Of a DNA stretch of 64,000 bases, positions 34,745 through 46,922 are shown piece after piece; positions within the stretch are counted from its first letter, which is position 1; every line of letters starts with the position of its first letter. Made by a program: the position numbers and the translations under genes. The DNA is taken from positions 79,286,501-79,350,500 of the forward strand of contig CP142452.1 in assembly GCA_038049695.1 (NCBI GenBank), in the 5' to 3' direction. Under the pieces are notes generated by a model that saw nothing but the letters and a program-made list of their open reading frames with translations, ran no database searches and was not told where the DNA came from. This stretch comes from Cinnamomum chago (taxonomy: Eukaryota > Streptophyta > Magnoliopsida > Laurales > Lauraceae).

Positions 34745-37700
34745 ATGGATTCCCATGTGCGTAGAATAGCAACAGGAGGGAGCATCTACTCAAGGCTAGC
34801 AAGAAGGAGAGGAGAAGTTGCAGGAAGAGGTTCATCAGCTCTAAAGCCTCGCTGCTGCTCTAGAAGAGATGGATCTTCTCGCCCACCCAACAATGGGAAC
34901 AACAACAATAATGACAAAGGTACTTCACTTATACACTTAACACAAAACACAAGAAGAAGCTGCTGCTGCTGCTGCTGTCCTCAATAGCCAATAGGCTGGT
35001 TCTTCCATTGCAGATATTTTAGTTGCAATTCGGGCTGGGCCATGCCTGAGTCCTCATGTTCTGACCTATTCAAAAAACCAATTCGGATTGGACTTGTTTG
35101 GGCTCAGGTCTAGGCTTGGACCTGAATTTTGAAACCCAAGTGTAATTTGAGTCAGGCATGGGCATTGGGCTCTGGATTGTGAATCTAGTATCTGTGTAAC
35201 ATATACACATTATAATGATACCAATCTCAAAAATTTCTGGAAACTGTTAGTTTGTTCCTAGCTGAGGAGTGGTCCAGTCTGAGAGGCCCAATTGTGCTCT
35301 TCAGTACGAACAATCTGAGCCTTTATAGTGTCATTACCCCATGAATTTGCACTAACATTTTAAATTTGACACTAGTTCTTGAAACTGGTTCCCGCCGCAG
35401 GATAGATTGTATTTGTACATATAGTGCACATCTCATGCAGTGGAATGGTGGACCCAATGGCCCAATGGGGCTCACCCGGGACAATGAGTCCAAAAGGGGA
35501 TGAGGGAATTGGAAGGGGCCCACATGAATGGGGTTGATTCAAGTTCCAACCCCATCATTCATCCTCATTCCTCACCTACTTAAAATGTACTTGACAAATC
35601 AGAACCATTGATTTTAGAACACGACATTGAGATGGGCTTAGATTCAGATTTTGGGCTCAGGTTCAAGCCCTGCAATTTGGGTAGCATTTAGGCTTAGGGT
35701 TGGGCTCAAGCTTAATGACATAGGATCCAGGCCGGGTTTAGCATGGTCGATACGAGGCCCAGCCTGTGAAGTTGCTCCCTAATTGAAGGAGTTTTTTTTT
35801 TTTTTTCCTTCCTTCTGATGACGGGTATCTGTGAGATCTTTATCCAACGGGCCTAATCCGCGAGTGCGCCTGCCAAATCGATACAAACGCACACCGTGTA
35901 AATCTAGGACGAGTTCAAACACAAGACATGGGAGAAACCCATGCCTTATGCCACTCCACCAACTCCTAATTGAAGTTGTTGGTATACTTGCATTTTTATA
36001 GATGTAGAATTTATCCATTCTGTTTTTAATTTAATTTTCTTTTTATTTTTATATTTTATGTAAACCCATTAAAAAAGAAAATCCATGTGATCAGTTGAAT
36101 TTATACATAAGATTTCCATGTATTACATTTTGATTATTTGTTAGCTTGCTTCAAAGTTGTTAGTATAATTCTTTTAGCCTACCTGAAATTGATATAATCG
36201 GGCTCTCATGATGATGATGATTGAACTACTTAACTAACCATTCCCAGGGGTTTGGACCATTGTTTCCAAACAACTGTTCACATTAGGGATGCAAATGTGC
36301 AGTTCAGGTTGAGGAATTGTCACCACAAGCTCATGCAAGAGGTGTATAGTCAAAGAACAAGCACACAACTAGTTTTGCTTAGGGCCTTTTACCTGCTTGG
36401 ACTGGGAGTGAAGGATCTAAAGTGTAGATCTAGATGAGATCATCACTTTCTTGTAATTAATTTATAAGATAATATATGGGTAATCATTTTCCATCAAAGT
36501 TAAGATCATTTGATATCTTCACATTTAATGCTTCTCTTTTAACCTTCTCAGAGAAACACATTGCTTAGAAATCCTAAGAATGTGATACTGATATAACAAA
36601 ATTATTTCCCTTGAAGTACTTTTATACAAGGGCAGAGACAATATGCTTTTTATACATGGCGGTGTGTTACGTACTGCTGCATGGTGTTTAAGCCGAAGAA
36701 AATACCCCTGTTCTTATGTATTTTATTTCAAGAGGTCTTACTTTGTGGATGACGGAAATTGAAAATACCACATCACCCTTTCTCATCACCCCCCTAGCCA
36801 CCCACACCCTCTCCATTGTTCGCAATATTTGTTTTCGCTCTTTGATGAAGATCATCTGGCTGAATCAATTTTACAAGGTCAAGTTTGCTTCTTTTTTTTT
36901 TTTTATGTCGAATCGATCACGCCCTTCTCATTGTAGTTGATTAGTTAATGTTTGTAAACTGTTATTGTTTATCAAGGTTTATTAAACTATTGAAGTACGT
37001 CTGTCTTGGACTAAATGATGTTGTAAAAACTTGTTCTTTGAAACGTTTTAGACCACACTACAGCAGGTAGAAGCTCCACATCATTCATTTTTTACTTTAG
37101 TTGAGACCAAACTGAAGCAATGTAGATGCTTCCACATCATTCATGTTTACGTCCTTAAACCACTTGAGACTATTACTTCTGGAGAAATGGTCACAGAAGG
37201 GCAATCATCAATTGTTTAAATCAATATTCTGAAGGAGTCTGCTGTAAAAAATAAAATAAAAAAGGAATAGATCCCTATTGCTTATTCTCTTGATTCTAAA
37301 TTCTCTTGAACTACTACAATGAATTCTAACTCCGTTCCTCTTTTGTGAGAAGAGTAGGTACTGGGGACCCAAATTGAACTATTTGTAGGACTTGTGAAAT
37401 GAGAGTATGAGATACATTTGGATGAGTGCAATTGTCAAGCATTAGGATAGAATGAACAGCCATCTCCTAAGGGCACGTTTGCTTGAATGGAATTGAGTTT
37501 CTAGGAATTCATGGAAAAATAGCTTGGTTACAGGACTATTAAAGATGTGAGGAGTCAAGGGGATCAAGTCTGATGTATAGATGAGAACTTGAATTTCCTA
37601 ATCATTTCATTTACAAATGACGAGTGTGATGGCTGAGTAGTCCTTTTCCACCAAAGGGCTTGTGGTGTCCATTTGTGGATCTTTTCCTTTGTTTCTTCAA

Positions 37701-39125
37701 TTTAATTCACTTCTAAATTTGAACGATACAATTCTTATCACTCCTGACCAATATTTGCTCTATGGGAATATGAGAGAGTATTCTTTTTTTTTTTTTTTTT
37801 TTTGTTTGCTAGAGATACGAGAGAGTATTCTGTTATACCTCAACCTTAAACAAATAGTTCCATTTTATCAACATAATGCAAGGAGGAGATTTGCATCCCA
37901 TTTATTGAAGGTCAATTCGAAGAGTTCTATTATATAACTATAGAAACACTATGCTATTTTGTAGTCTATGTAAGGAGGAGATTCATATGTAAAATAAGAA
38001 ATCAAATGAAAACTATGGAAAATTGTTTTTTGGAGTTTCCTGAAGATCTTTTCATCCATTAATTTTCCATTTCGAAATATAAATACCTATAGAATCTAAA
38101 TAGGTTGTGATCTATTTTCTTGCTTTCGTTTTGTTTTTTTCATTGGGTGTTCTCTTTTGTGTTCCTTGATTATCCTCTACATCTTCTTACTTCCAAGCAT
38201 AAATTCATAAGAAAAGAATACATAATCTCCAGTAAAAATATCTCGCCCATCTTATTTTATGTTTGCTCTCTAAACTTTAATTTGCTTATGATAAGACAAA
38301 GGGCCTGTTTGCCTACTAGTATTGAATTCCTAGGAATTCATAATTGATAGTAAAGGAGATGTCATTAGAGGAGCATTAAAGAGCCGAGAAGTGAAGGGTC
38401 GAAGGTGGAGATGTAGATAGGACGATCGCTTTCTTAGGATCTATTTAGTAGGCAATGGGTGGGTAATCATTTCCTATGAAATGGGAGTTCATTTGATTGC
38501 CCCTTTTGGTGGCTCACCCTTAATCCTTCATTTTTCGCCCCTCTCCCCTCCAATAGGAAGGCATCACTTTGAAATCCTACGTTTTCAATACCCTATTAGA
38601 CAAATGGACCCCGGATTGATATGAAACCATGATCAACTCATGTTTAAGAACTAATAAGAGACCATAATTGACACACGTTAGCATCTTAATCTTTTGATTC
38701 TTAGGTCTATCAGAACTTTCACATGGAAATTGCATTCATTGTTTTTTATTTGCCATTCTTTTACTTATATATGCATTCCAATTTTCATAGATATTGCCTG
38801 TTTCATTGTTCTCTCCAACATATCTTGAATGACTTTCAATTCCTTCTCATTCTCAGGTGATAGGCAAACAACAGACTGGGATAAGGCCTGGTCAAGCTTT
38901 AGGAAGAAAGGAAAGAAGGGACCATTCTCTCAATTCAATCCAAACAAATATGTAAGCTGGAACCCAAGGCGTTCTGAATACCCCTTGTCTGAGGAGCCCA
39001 ACCCGATCAAGAGGACTGAGAGATTAAATCTCATGTTGTGGACCAGTCCAAAATTCACACTGGCAGGAGCTATAGTTGTGGTTACATTGCTTCTAATTTA
39101 CACGCTTCTGGCACTTCCCAACTGA
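34745..39125 (+). CDS. Small conserved plant membrane protein, two exons, function unknown
   Basis: Exon 1 is 34745-34919 and exon 2 is 38857-39125, joined in phase by a 3.9-kb GT-AG intron; 147 residues. The N-terminus is rich in Arg and Ser with few acidic residues (MDSHVRRIATGGSIYSRLAR...), like an organelle-targeting or otherwise disordered basic region, and ends in an Asn run. Exon 2 holds the compact part: DWDKAWSSFRKKGKKGPFSQ, NPNKYVSWNPRRSEYPLSEE and IKRTERLNLMLWTSPKF. One membrane segment follows (LAGAIVVVTLLLIYTLLAL) with a three-residue tail. I believe this exon-2 pattern is shared by unnamed plant proteins but I cannot give a function. It is divergent (head-to-head) from THG1, with the two starts about 3 kb apart. 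Confidence 0.78.
35789..35964 (-). mobile_element. tRNA-type SINE of a second family
   Basis: On the - strand it starts near GGTGGAGTGGCATAAGGCAT, passes GTTTGAACTCGTCC, a B-box-like stretch, and ends in an A tail (the T run at 35791-35806). The duplication CCTAATTGAAG lies at 35778-35788 and 35965-35975. Sequence differs from the other SINEs here. It sits in the intron of the 147-residue protein gene. Confidence 0.75.
38301..38612. mobile_element. MITE (GGGCCTGTTTG termini)
   Basis: Left end GGGCCTGTTTGCCTACTAGT and reversed right end GGGGTCCATTTGTCTAATAG; both run on into (A/G)GTATTGA. About 310 bp, target duplication not resolved. It is 245 bp upstream of the second exon (38857). A related partial copy may start at 37471 (GGGCACGTTTGCTTGAATGG). 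Confidence 0.6.
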
Positions 39126-40888
39126 TTCTAACCAAAAATTATTTGGCTACTTCCATTTGTCATATCCCGCTTGCTCTTTTGTTTTTAGGGAGATGCCTCT
39201 CTAAGCATTTTTATATTTTGAAAGTATACACTTGTAATTGTTCTCTTCATGTAAATTGCTCTCTTAATTATGTCAAAAGTCAATAGTTCTCATGATAATG
39301 ATGATGATGAAGGTTGTCTCATATCCGAAATCTACGCTAGGAACTCACCATATATATATATATATATATTGTTATGACTTCTACTCTAATACCATAATAA
39401 CATAATATCTAATTAAGCTGACTTCAAATTGATGTGATAAGACTATGATTATGATGATGATAGGCAGGTTGACACTCAAATGAACATGCAACAAAGACCC
39501 TGTGACCCCATATGATGAGAAAGGCTATATAGATGTCTTTTGGAGAAAGACAGAAACCTAGATATGTCTACTACCAACTTTCCTCATATTTTGCTCTTTT
39601 TCAGAAGAAAGTACAATGGAAAAGAGTTACTAACTTAAATCACACTTTAGGCAACCAAGCAAACATTTGATTGATGTCCAAAAACCAAAGTTTTACTGCG
39701 TGGCGAATATTCAATGGGACATGTAGACTTAAATGGAGTAAATAGTGAATTGTGAGTGTAAAGCAACCTTTATATCTCAGTCAAAACAAATATAATAAAA
39801 AAGAAATAGCAGTTTGCAAGCTGCTCCGAATAGCCAGAGATCACTAGCCTCACAACCTGCTCTCCTTCGTTAGATTTTCAACCCTAACAATTGGTTTTTT
39901 ACAGGGATGAATGTAAATATGACTAAAAAAAGGCCAGTCCTAAATAAATGAGATAAAACTTCAGTGATGATGATGGTAATGGAAGGCCCAAACTTGAGGT
40001 GTTTAAAAACATATGTTATAAGGTCTTGTTTGGTATCTCTACTCTTTATCCCCACTGAACCATCTAAAATAGAGCCATCAAAAAAAGATGCTAAAGTTCT
40101 TTTCACAAGTTTAAGAGGATTTCACTCTACTTCTTCAGAGTGGGTATACGGTAGAATTGTTGGTCAATCGCACTGATTTTCCAAACTACTGCCCACTCTA
40201 GATATTTAGACAAATAGAGGTTGGAAACAGAGTTGCCAATCATGGCCTTTATTGTGTAGTTATACAGAACTTAGCTAAATGGGGCTAACCAAGCAGCGAT
40301 GGTGATGATGATGGCGACAATGATGCAAGATTGACAAACCACCAATCAGATTAATTAATTAACTGCCATATCATGTCCCAATTCCCAAAATACAATTTAA
40401 ATTGTACTCTACTAGAATAGGTATTATGTGAAAGTATAAATCCGTTAGAAAACGTTAGTCACAAGAACAAAAGCTTGGAGAGCAAGTACAGATTAACAGC
40501 CACCTGAATTTGCATCCATGGTAAAATCCAATTGCTAACAAAAGGGATATTTTGATGGTGGTCCCTTGTAGATTTCCACTTTTGATATTGAAGTTGCTTA
40601 GAAAATCATAGGATTTCTAAGGAATTAGATAAATGGGGATGGAAATTTTCAAATTCACAAGAAAGGGTTATCACTTTTATATGGTTTGTTAACTTGTTAA
40701 TGTTGTATAGTTTCATCTAAGAGACCATGTAATTAAGGAAGTAAATATATGTCTAACCTAACCATCTCCCTTACCACCTGAGTTAGAGCATGAGGAACGA
40801 TAAAATCATTCTCTTTAGCTTACAACTAGCAACAAAGGCCCGGGCTAAAAAATACAGATGAAAGATTAGAATAAAAATATGTGAATCC
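39126..40888. other. Spacer without recognised gene
   Basis: It includes the 3' UTR of the preceding gene, a TA microsatellite at 39349-39369 and GATGATGATG runs. No coding or element ends were recognised. Confidence 0.5.
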
Positions 40889-41071
40889 GGATCCCCTGTT
40901 TTTGCCGTCCAATCCACATTTGCCACTTACATTAAATATCTTCCTTGGTTTTTTTCCTTCATTCCAATGAAGTAATTAAGAGGGTACAATAGCTAGCATA
41001 ATATTTTATATTGGTGGTAAATGTTGATTGTAGGAAACAACATCTCCCTGTATCTAGGAAACAGGGGATCC
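40889..41071. mobile_element. Small MITE with 13-bp perfect inverted repeats
   Basis: GGATCCCCTGTTT at 40889-40901 and its exact reverse complement at 41059-41071 bound a 183-bp AT-rich element. Target duplication not seen. Confidence 0.6.
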
Positions 41072-41348
41072 AAACTCAAAATGGTGGATTTGCTCATATC
41101 TAAACTCAGTTCAATTCAACCAAATTTTTTGGTTCTACTTTGTAAAAGTAATGCCTAGTTACCTCCTTTATATTGGATAAGCACTCATTCTACCACAATT
41201 CGATGTGATAAAACCACAACAATTGATTTATTGGTGAAATAAAATGTAAAAAAACCATGGATAATTCATCCTTTCATTATTCAAATTTATTTTATGTTTC
41301 ATAATATAAAGACGAAAAAAAAGGGAGTATACATACATAACGTGATGT

Positions 41349-41529
41349 TCACCAGCGGACCTACGTGTAGGCCAAGGGCATCCATGGCCCCCATTAAGTT
41401 TTCAAAATGCTATTTTTTACTACTAAAACTTTTGTAATATTTTATTTTACCCCTTATAATTTTAAAATTTTCTGATAATAATCTTTATTTGGCCCTCGCT
41501 AGTTTCATTTGCTAGGTCCACCTCTGCAC
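41349..41529. mobile_element. Candidate MITE (GGCGGACCTA type)
   Basis: Left ACCAGCGGACCTACG and reversed right AGAGGTGGACCTAGC resemble the AGGGGCGGAxCTAG termini of a common plant element. The same motif appears alone at 26391 (GGGGCGGAACTAGACC). Confidence 0.4.
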
Positions 41530-41679
41530 TGATGATCCCTTGAATTTGAAGGCGCCAACTGTGACGATCATCATATTCACGGGACAAAATCTCCCTGAGA
41601 ACCCAATGCTATCAAAGATAAAAAAATATCCAAACAAAATTAAATCATACCAAAAAACAAAAATTTGACTAAACCTTAC

Positions 41680-41991
41680 CTCTACCCTTCTAAAAAAATT
41701 TCCCATATTTGGTGAAAAGCCACTGAGCCCTCTTAAATGACCTTTATGATGACCACTTCCATGCCCACTTTTGTTATGTCTTCCCGACCAGCCTTTGAAC
41801 AAATGATGTGATGATTCTTCATGCTCCCCCCTGTAGAACATATGTTTGTGTGCCCTTGTTGACATTGAAGAAGACCTCCCATCTCTATCTCTAACATGTT
41901 CCTCTGTCCTTGACCACCTCCATTTTTGCCTTATTTCTTGTTGGTGAGATTGAGATGACTCTTTCTTGCAGCTTTTGAATGTTCGGTATTT
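41680..41991 (-). CDS. Possible orphan exon of an unrecognised basic protein
   Basis: On the - strand a frame of about 103 residues runs from near 41991 (AKYRTFKSCKKESSQSHQQE) through KWRWSRTEEHVRDRDGRSSS, MFYRGEHEESSHHLFKGW and HKGHLRGLSGFSPNMGNFF to RRVE. There it meets a good donor (GTAGAG then GTAAGG at 41680). Its composition, rich in charged residues, His, Ser and Gly, looks protein-like. I could not find a matching neighbouring exon with confidence; KTESPQENKSEAEGSALKSK just upstream is in another frame. It could be a gene remnant. Confidence 0.35.
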
Positions 41992-42283
41992 TGCCTCTCA
42001 TATATTTTTTTTTACTTTTCAAAGCACTCCCCTCAGCCTCTGATTTATTCTCCTGTGGGGACTCTGTTTTTCATTATTGTCTCCTTTTGACGCAATAGAA
42101 AGAAGAAATTATAAGATTATATAAATCCGTGTCTGTGACACTTTATATAAGGTTTTGTTTATTTATTTATTTTAACCAAAGGGAAGGTTCTCACTTCTCA
42201 CAGCACTGACAATGAGGATTGAAGGGGCTTTGGATGATTGGTTAATATTGAATGTCCCATCCTTGTATCATGAAGCAGTTATG

Positions 42284-42455
42284 ATTATTTTATTTTTGCT
42301 AATAGAGGGTCCAACCAAAGTAAAACTCCTGTGTTCCTCAGGTCGTAGCACCAGTGGACTCAGCATTCGGCTCCTGAAGAAGGGAAACCGGGGACCTCTA
42401 GAACTAGAAGAGAGAGGAACCGTGGTTCTGACTACTCGGCCAACTCCTTGGGGGG
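42284..42455 (-). mobile_element. SINE with tRNA-Leu/Ser-like head, shortened tail
   Basis: On the - strand, GGAGTTGGCCGAGTAGTCAG and ACCACGGTTCCTCTCTCTTC match the head of the split SINE at 51524. It continues through GAGTCCACTGGTGCTA and GGAGTTTTACT, then skips most of the shared tail to CTATTAGCAAAAATAAAATA. Confidence 0.65.
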
Positions 42456-42882
42456 CAAATTTGGATCCGAAAGAGGAGTAGTTATAATTAATTAAGATCA
42501 AGTATCATGGAGCAAATTTTTATATGCAATCACTATGGAAGTTTAGATCCGACGACTATTATGGTCTGGATAAGTTACAAGAGTGAGCCCCACTACTGAT
42601 TAATTTAAACGGCTACATAATTAGAAGCAGGTATCATGAAGCAGTTTCTGTTTGCATTCATTATGGCCATGTTGATCCTATGACTCTTATGGTCATGGAT
42701 TTGGATGGAGATTTCAGTTGCTTAATTTGGACTTGGATTGCTTATTTGCAAGATTTATGAAACCATTTACGTCTTAGGAGATTTGAATTAAGATAAGAAG
42801 TTGTAAAAAAAAGGGGAAAGGATCCAGGATTATGATTGACAAATTATTGGATGATCATTTGGTTAAAGAAACCCAAGGAGAT

Positions 42883-43104
42883 AATTAGGAGAAAAAGAGT
42901 CCAGTTCCTCTAAGGATTTCCCCCACAGTGATCATGAGTAGACCAATCAATGTCCGCTACATCACATAGAGGTAGCCTACCATGCATGCAGAGGCAACCT
43001 GCTATGCATCCGGGCAGGAACTGCCCACGGTGACTTAACCAACCATGACTAGTCCACTCACGATCACAATGGGGGAAATCCTTAGGTGATCCCGATTCCT
43101 AATT
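42883..43104. mobile_element. Foldback MITE with about 60-bp inverted repeats
   Basis: The ends share AATTAGGA, and both read inward through CTAAGGATTTCCCCCA and GTGATC(A/G)TGAGT(A/G)GAC. The small centre has repeated GAGG(T/C)A(G/A)CCT...ATGCAT phrases. Total 222 bp. Confidence 0.65.
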
Positions 43105-43841
43105 GAAGATTGGTTTTATATCTAACATTTTTGCATCCATTATGATCCTGATTTATTTGTGATCTGAACATCGGTCTATGAAAGCTTGGGTCACAATCCA
43201 AGAGGATCAAGATTCTAAATCATTGACAAATTAATTACTGAACCAAAATCATATAGATCGCTGGATATCGGAATCCTATGGAACCAACCTGAAATTGCGA
43301 GGAACAAGCTTGAGTTAGTGTGACCCAGATTCCACTGGTGGTATATTGATCTAGATACCAAGATTAGTGGTCCTACACATTGACCCAATTGAAAACTCAC
43401 AACTTCGGGATTTTGAACATTGATTTCAACCAAGTCGGAGTCAAAATTTTCAAGTCAGGATCACAATTACTGTTTTCTAGAACTTATAGCTCTGTAGTCT
43501 GTAGCAGCTTCAGCCAAGGCACCATGACCAAACAAACACGAAACTGTCCCTGACCAAACTCCTGCTTACTAGAAAAGCCATTCTCATCGGATCTTACCAG
43601 ACCTGAGACCTCTCTCAGAAATACAAACCCAAAAAGGAATGAGACTTTGACACTGAAAATCTAAAGGTTGAATGGAGAGAAATTGTCTGAAAGGTCATAC
43701 TTACCATCCATGTTAAGAAATTCCCCTCAACATGTCTATTACCTTTTGGCAGTTAAAGGTCCTAGAGATAGGCAAAAACCATGTGGTCAAAAGCTAAGTT
43801 ATTGACAGAGGCAAAGACCTTGTTTTTGTTGACAAGATGGG

Positions 43842-44213
43842 ATTGAGCTCCTCTTCCCACATGTGTGGGCCATCTTGAGCCCCAGGCCCCTTGAGTGGGT
43901 TACCAGCAAAAAGGAAAGGAAAGAAAAGGTCAACCTTCAAGAGAACCAAACCTATCAGAAGAGCTTGAGTCATCTCCAAGAAATATTCCTCAAGAAGGGA
44001 AGGATAGGGTTTTGTGGTTCAAAGGGCATTGAACTCCTCTTCCCACATGTGTGGGCCATCTTGAGCCCCAGGCCCCTTGAGTGGGTTACCAGCAAAAAGG
44101 AAAGGAAAGAAAAGGTCAAGCTTCAAGACAACCAAACCTATCAGAAGAGCTTGAGTCATCTCCAAGAAATATTCATCAAGAAGGGAACGATAGGGTTTTG
44201 AGGTTCAAAGGGC
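43842..44213. repeat. 186-bp tandem duplication
   Basis: The sequence from ATTGAGCTCCTCTTCCCACA at 43842 recurs at 44028 with about ten differences. 186 is a multiple of three and one + strand frame is open over most of both copies (EWVTSKKERKEKV, NQTYQKSLSHLQEIF). No start context or homologue is recognised. Confidence 0.85.
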
Positions 44214-44621
44214 ATTGGGCAGCTTTGACCTCTTCTCTTTGTCATTTGTTTTCATCCATCTTTGAGTCCCATCTGATGTTGCTGGGACCCATGTCAGGTA
44301 CACATGCCAGTTATATGAAGAAAAATGACAGCAACTCCCCATATACCTAAGTGCTCACATCATCATTTTGACTTTGACTTTGGGGCTGGAAACAAGTCCT
44401 AAAAACACTAGAAATATATATAAAATAATTCCTTGGGCTTCAGGTTTTGAATGTGGGGCCTTGCTTATTGACTCATCATTCAAGTAGTTGGTCTAGAAGG
44501 CAATGGAGTAGTCGAGTAGATATCCTATTCAACAAAATGAAACCCAAATTGGAAGATCCTATCCGTTTAATCCAATAAAAATGTGTCCTATTTTTCTTAA
44601 CCATATACTAACTTGACTAAT

Positions 44622-44779
44622 CTCAAGGGTATCTCAGTTGACGTAAGACTACGGTTTGCATTTGGAGGTTGTAGGTTCAAAATAGGAGGAGTTTACTCGG
44701 CTTTCCTCTGAGCCCGGAGAGATTAGTCCAGTCTAAAGGGTTAGCAACCCTCCGATAGCAAAAAAAAATAAAAAAATAA
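44622..44779 (+). mobile_element. tRNA-type SINE
   Basis: GGGTATCTCAGTTGACGTAA (A-box-like) and GTAGGTTCAAAATA (B-box-like) head the shared body CTCTGAGCCCGGAGAGATTAG, ending in an A/T-rich tail. Diverged copy of the 60612 SINE. Confidence 0.75.
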
Positions 44780-45306
44780 ATCACTTTTAAAGCAAGGGCA
44801 TGTATATGCATTTAAAACAAAAATAGAACAAACTATTAGTAATTGTGACATCAAAGTAGATACTCAGGAATCAAGAGGTGAAAAACTGAGATATCAAACA
44901 AGTATATTGATGTCCAATTCCAATCACATACCTGGAAATGGGCAATAACTATCAGCAATTAGCAAGAATAGTTTATACCAAAAAAAAATAAAAAAAAATA
45001 GCAAGAATAGTTCAATCACGACAACTTTCAAGACATAGGGCCCACCAACCAGATACCCACAAACCATTAAATTAGAAATCGAAGGCCTGAAAAGATGGGG
45101 GAGGGAATTAAGGCATATTTAGGTTGGCAGTGGCTCCAAAGGGTTCAGTTTTGCCTATGTACAATCTGAGGCAGGTATATCTAGTCTGGCCCTTGGCAGA
45201 AAGCTGGCTGCAGCTTTTTTCAAAGAAAGGACATGTGAAATCTTTGAGGGGCAATACCAAATGGAAGGAGAGAGTTTTTTTTTTTTTTTTGCAATGCTAT
45301 AAAAAA

Positions 45307-45466
45307 TTGGGATCTTGACTTTATGAGTGGCCTTAAAATCGACAATTGCCCCCTCATCATCAAAACCTACAATATTGTACGAAAAATTTCTGAAAAAATA
45401 CTTAAATTTTGATCTCTCGGGAGGAGAATTTTAGATCTAAGGATAGCTATACGGACAATATGCCCT
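45307..45466. mobile_element. MITE, family A copy 2
   Basis: Ends TTGGGATCTTGACTTTATGA and, reversed, AGGGCATATTGTCCGTATAG. TATAAAAAA flanks both sides (45298-45306 and 45467-45475), a possible 9-bp duplication, though low in complexity. Confidence 0.55.
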
Positions 45467-45605
45467 TATAAAAAACAAAAAAGAAAAAAAAACAAAAGAC
45501 AAGGACAGCAACAACTACTCAGGCGCTTTTAGGCATATAAATTGAAGCCATTCCACAAATTGTGAGATACATTCTTTACCGATAGTCAATCATTTTATAG
45601 CTGGC

Positions 45606-45917
45606 CGTGCTTGGATGGATGGTGAATTGAAATTAAGTGAGGTAAAGTACAAAATCAAGAGAGAATAATATATAAAGGAGTTATGGTAGTCTTTTATTTT
45701 CAGTGTCTTGATAGGGAATTTTTTTGGCTTTTTGCGTAACAAGATGATGTTTTTTTTTTTAATCATTTAGTGGAGAAAGGAAGTTACTTTTTAACTTTAA
45801 AAAAAAAATAAAGAAATTTTAAATTTATGTACTTTTGATATAACCCTTGATCTTTTTTTATTTAGTTAATGAAGGTTTGATCTCACCTCAATTCAATTCA
45901 CCATACATCCAAACGCA
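45606..45917. mobile_element. MITE with about 40-bp inverted repeats (GTTTGGATG type)
   Basis: Left CGTGCTTGGATGGATGGTGA and reversed right ATGCGTTTGGATGTATGGTG both continue into AATTGA and a GTGAG(G/A)T motif. Interior AT-rich. Target duplication unresolved. Confidence 0.65.
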
Positions 45918-46567
45918 TTGGACAATAGCCCATTTCAAAAAAAATGGATGAGGAAAAGAATTAGTACAACTGCTTATCTTGCATTTTAGCCAAGAAAAAA
46001 AAATTGCAAGTCATTGGACATGGCCACAAGCCCATTCCAAAAAGATGATGCACTCCTTTACATCGTCCTGTAAGTATTGCATCCATTTCAACTCTTTAAT
46101 GTGGTCTTACTGTTGTGGTTTTAAATCTCAACCTAATTAACCAAGTGGTATCGCCTGACGCATAATATTTGGCCTTGAATGATACTTGTAGTCTATGGTT
46201 TGTCTAAAACATAAATGTATTGAAACTCCATTCTCACCACCTTTTTTTAATTCTATTTTATTATTTATATTCATCTAAAACACTAAAAGAAAAAACTCCT
46301 AAAAATGAAGTTTTTTTAATTTTTTTTGTGAAAATTCTTTAAAAAATTTCCTATTTTGTTTTAGAAAAGAAAAGGGTCAAAACAAGTTTACATTAATGTT
46401 TTGACTGTGCCAACCCACTGATAGGGTGGCCCTAAGACACCACGTAGTCATGGAGAAGGTTAGAGTTTAAATTTAATAAAGAAAGAAAATGCTCCCCAAT
46501 AAAGGAAGTGACACATTGGCTAATATAATTTCTATGACAATAGTTAAATATCATGATTTTCCTTTTT

Positions 46568-46765
46568 GGGATTTTGCCTGTAAATTTGCCCTTAGACTTG
46601 GCACCGGGATTATTCCGGGGTCATATGACATCTCAAGTATCACAATATTCTACATTCATAAAATATTATAAATTTTTGTACGAACACTTTTGCAAAAAAT
46701 ATTTAAACAACAAACTGATAAAAATAAATATTAGGTCTAAGTGCATCCATATAGTCAAAATCCCC
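46568..46765. mobile_element. MITE, family A copy 3
   Basis: Ends GGGATTTTGCCTGTAAATTT and, reversed, GGGGATTTTGACTATATGGA, then GCACTTAGACCTAATATT. It shares the right-half TTGTACGAA and AAAATATTTAAA motifs with the other copies. It ends about 150 bp upstream of a TATA box. Confidence 0.6.
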
Positions 46766-46913
46766 ACGTGTATTAAGTCTACTTTCATAATTTTTGTTTT
46801 CTTTTGGTACAGCTTCTTTCACAAGTTGTTACTACAAGAATATGGTTATATTTTTTCAGGAAGCTTGCCACTCAAGCAACTCTAAACTGTTTACCCAGTC
46901 CCTCCCCCACCCA

Positions 46914-46922
46914 TTATATATA
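46914..46922 (+). promoter_or_regulatory. TATA box of the 74-residue protein gene
   Basis: TTATATATATC follows CCTCCCCCACCCA and precedes a CT-rich leader (CTTTCTTCTCCTTCTTC). The distance to the ATG at 47114 implies a 5' UTR of about 165 nt. Confidence 0.6.

Noticed and set aside
34964-34978. CTG repeat as part of the coding exon
   Set aside because: It lies after the donor at 34920-34921; reading through would not reach the conserved exon-2 sequence in frame.
35029-35760. Possible larger MITE with GGGCTGGG-type ends in the intron of the 147-residue protein gene
   Set aside because: GGGCT/GGCCC-rich phrases recur here and near 22.0, 21.0 and 32.8 kb, but I could not fix matching ends or duplications.
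43863-44201. 112-codon ORF as a protein gene
   Set aside because: It arises from a 186-bp tandem duplication; no start context, promoter or family resemblance.
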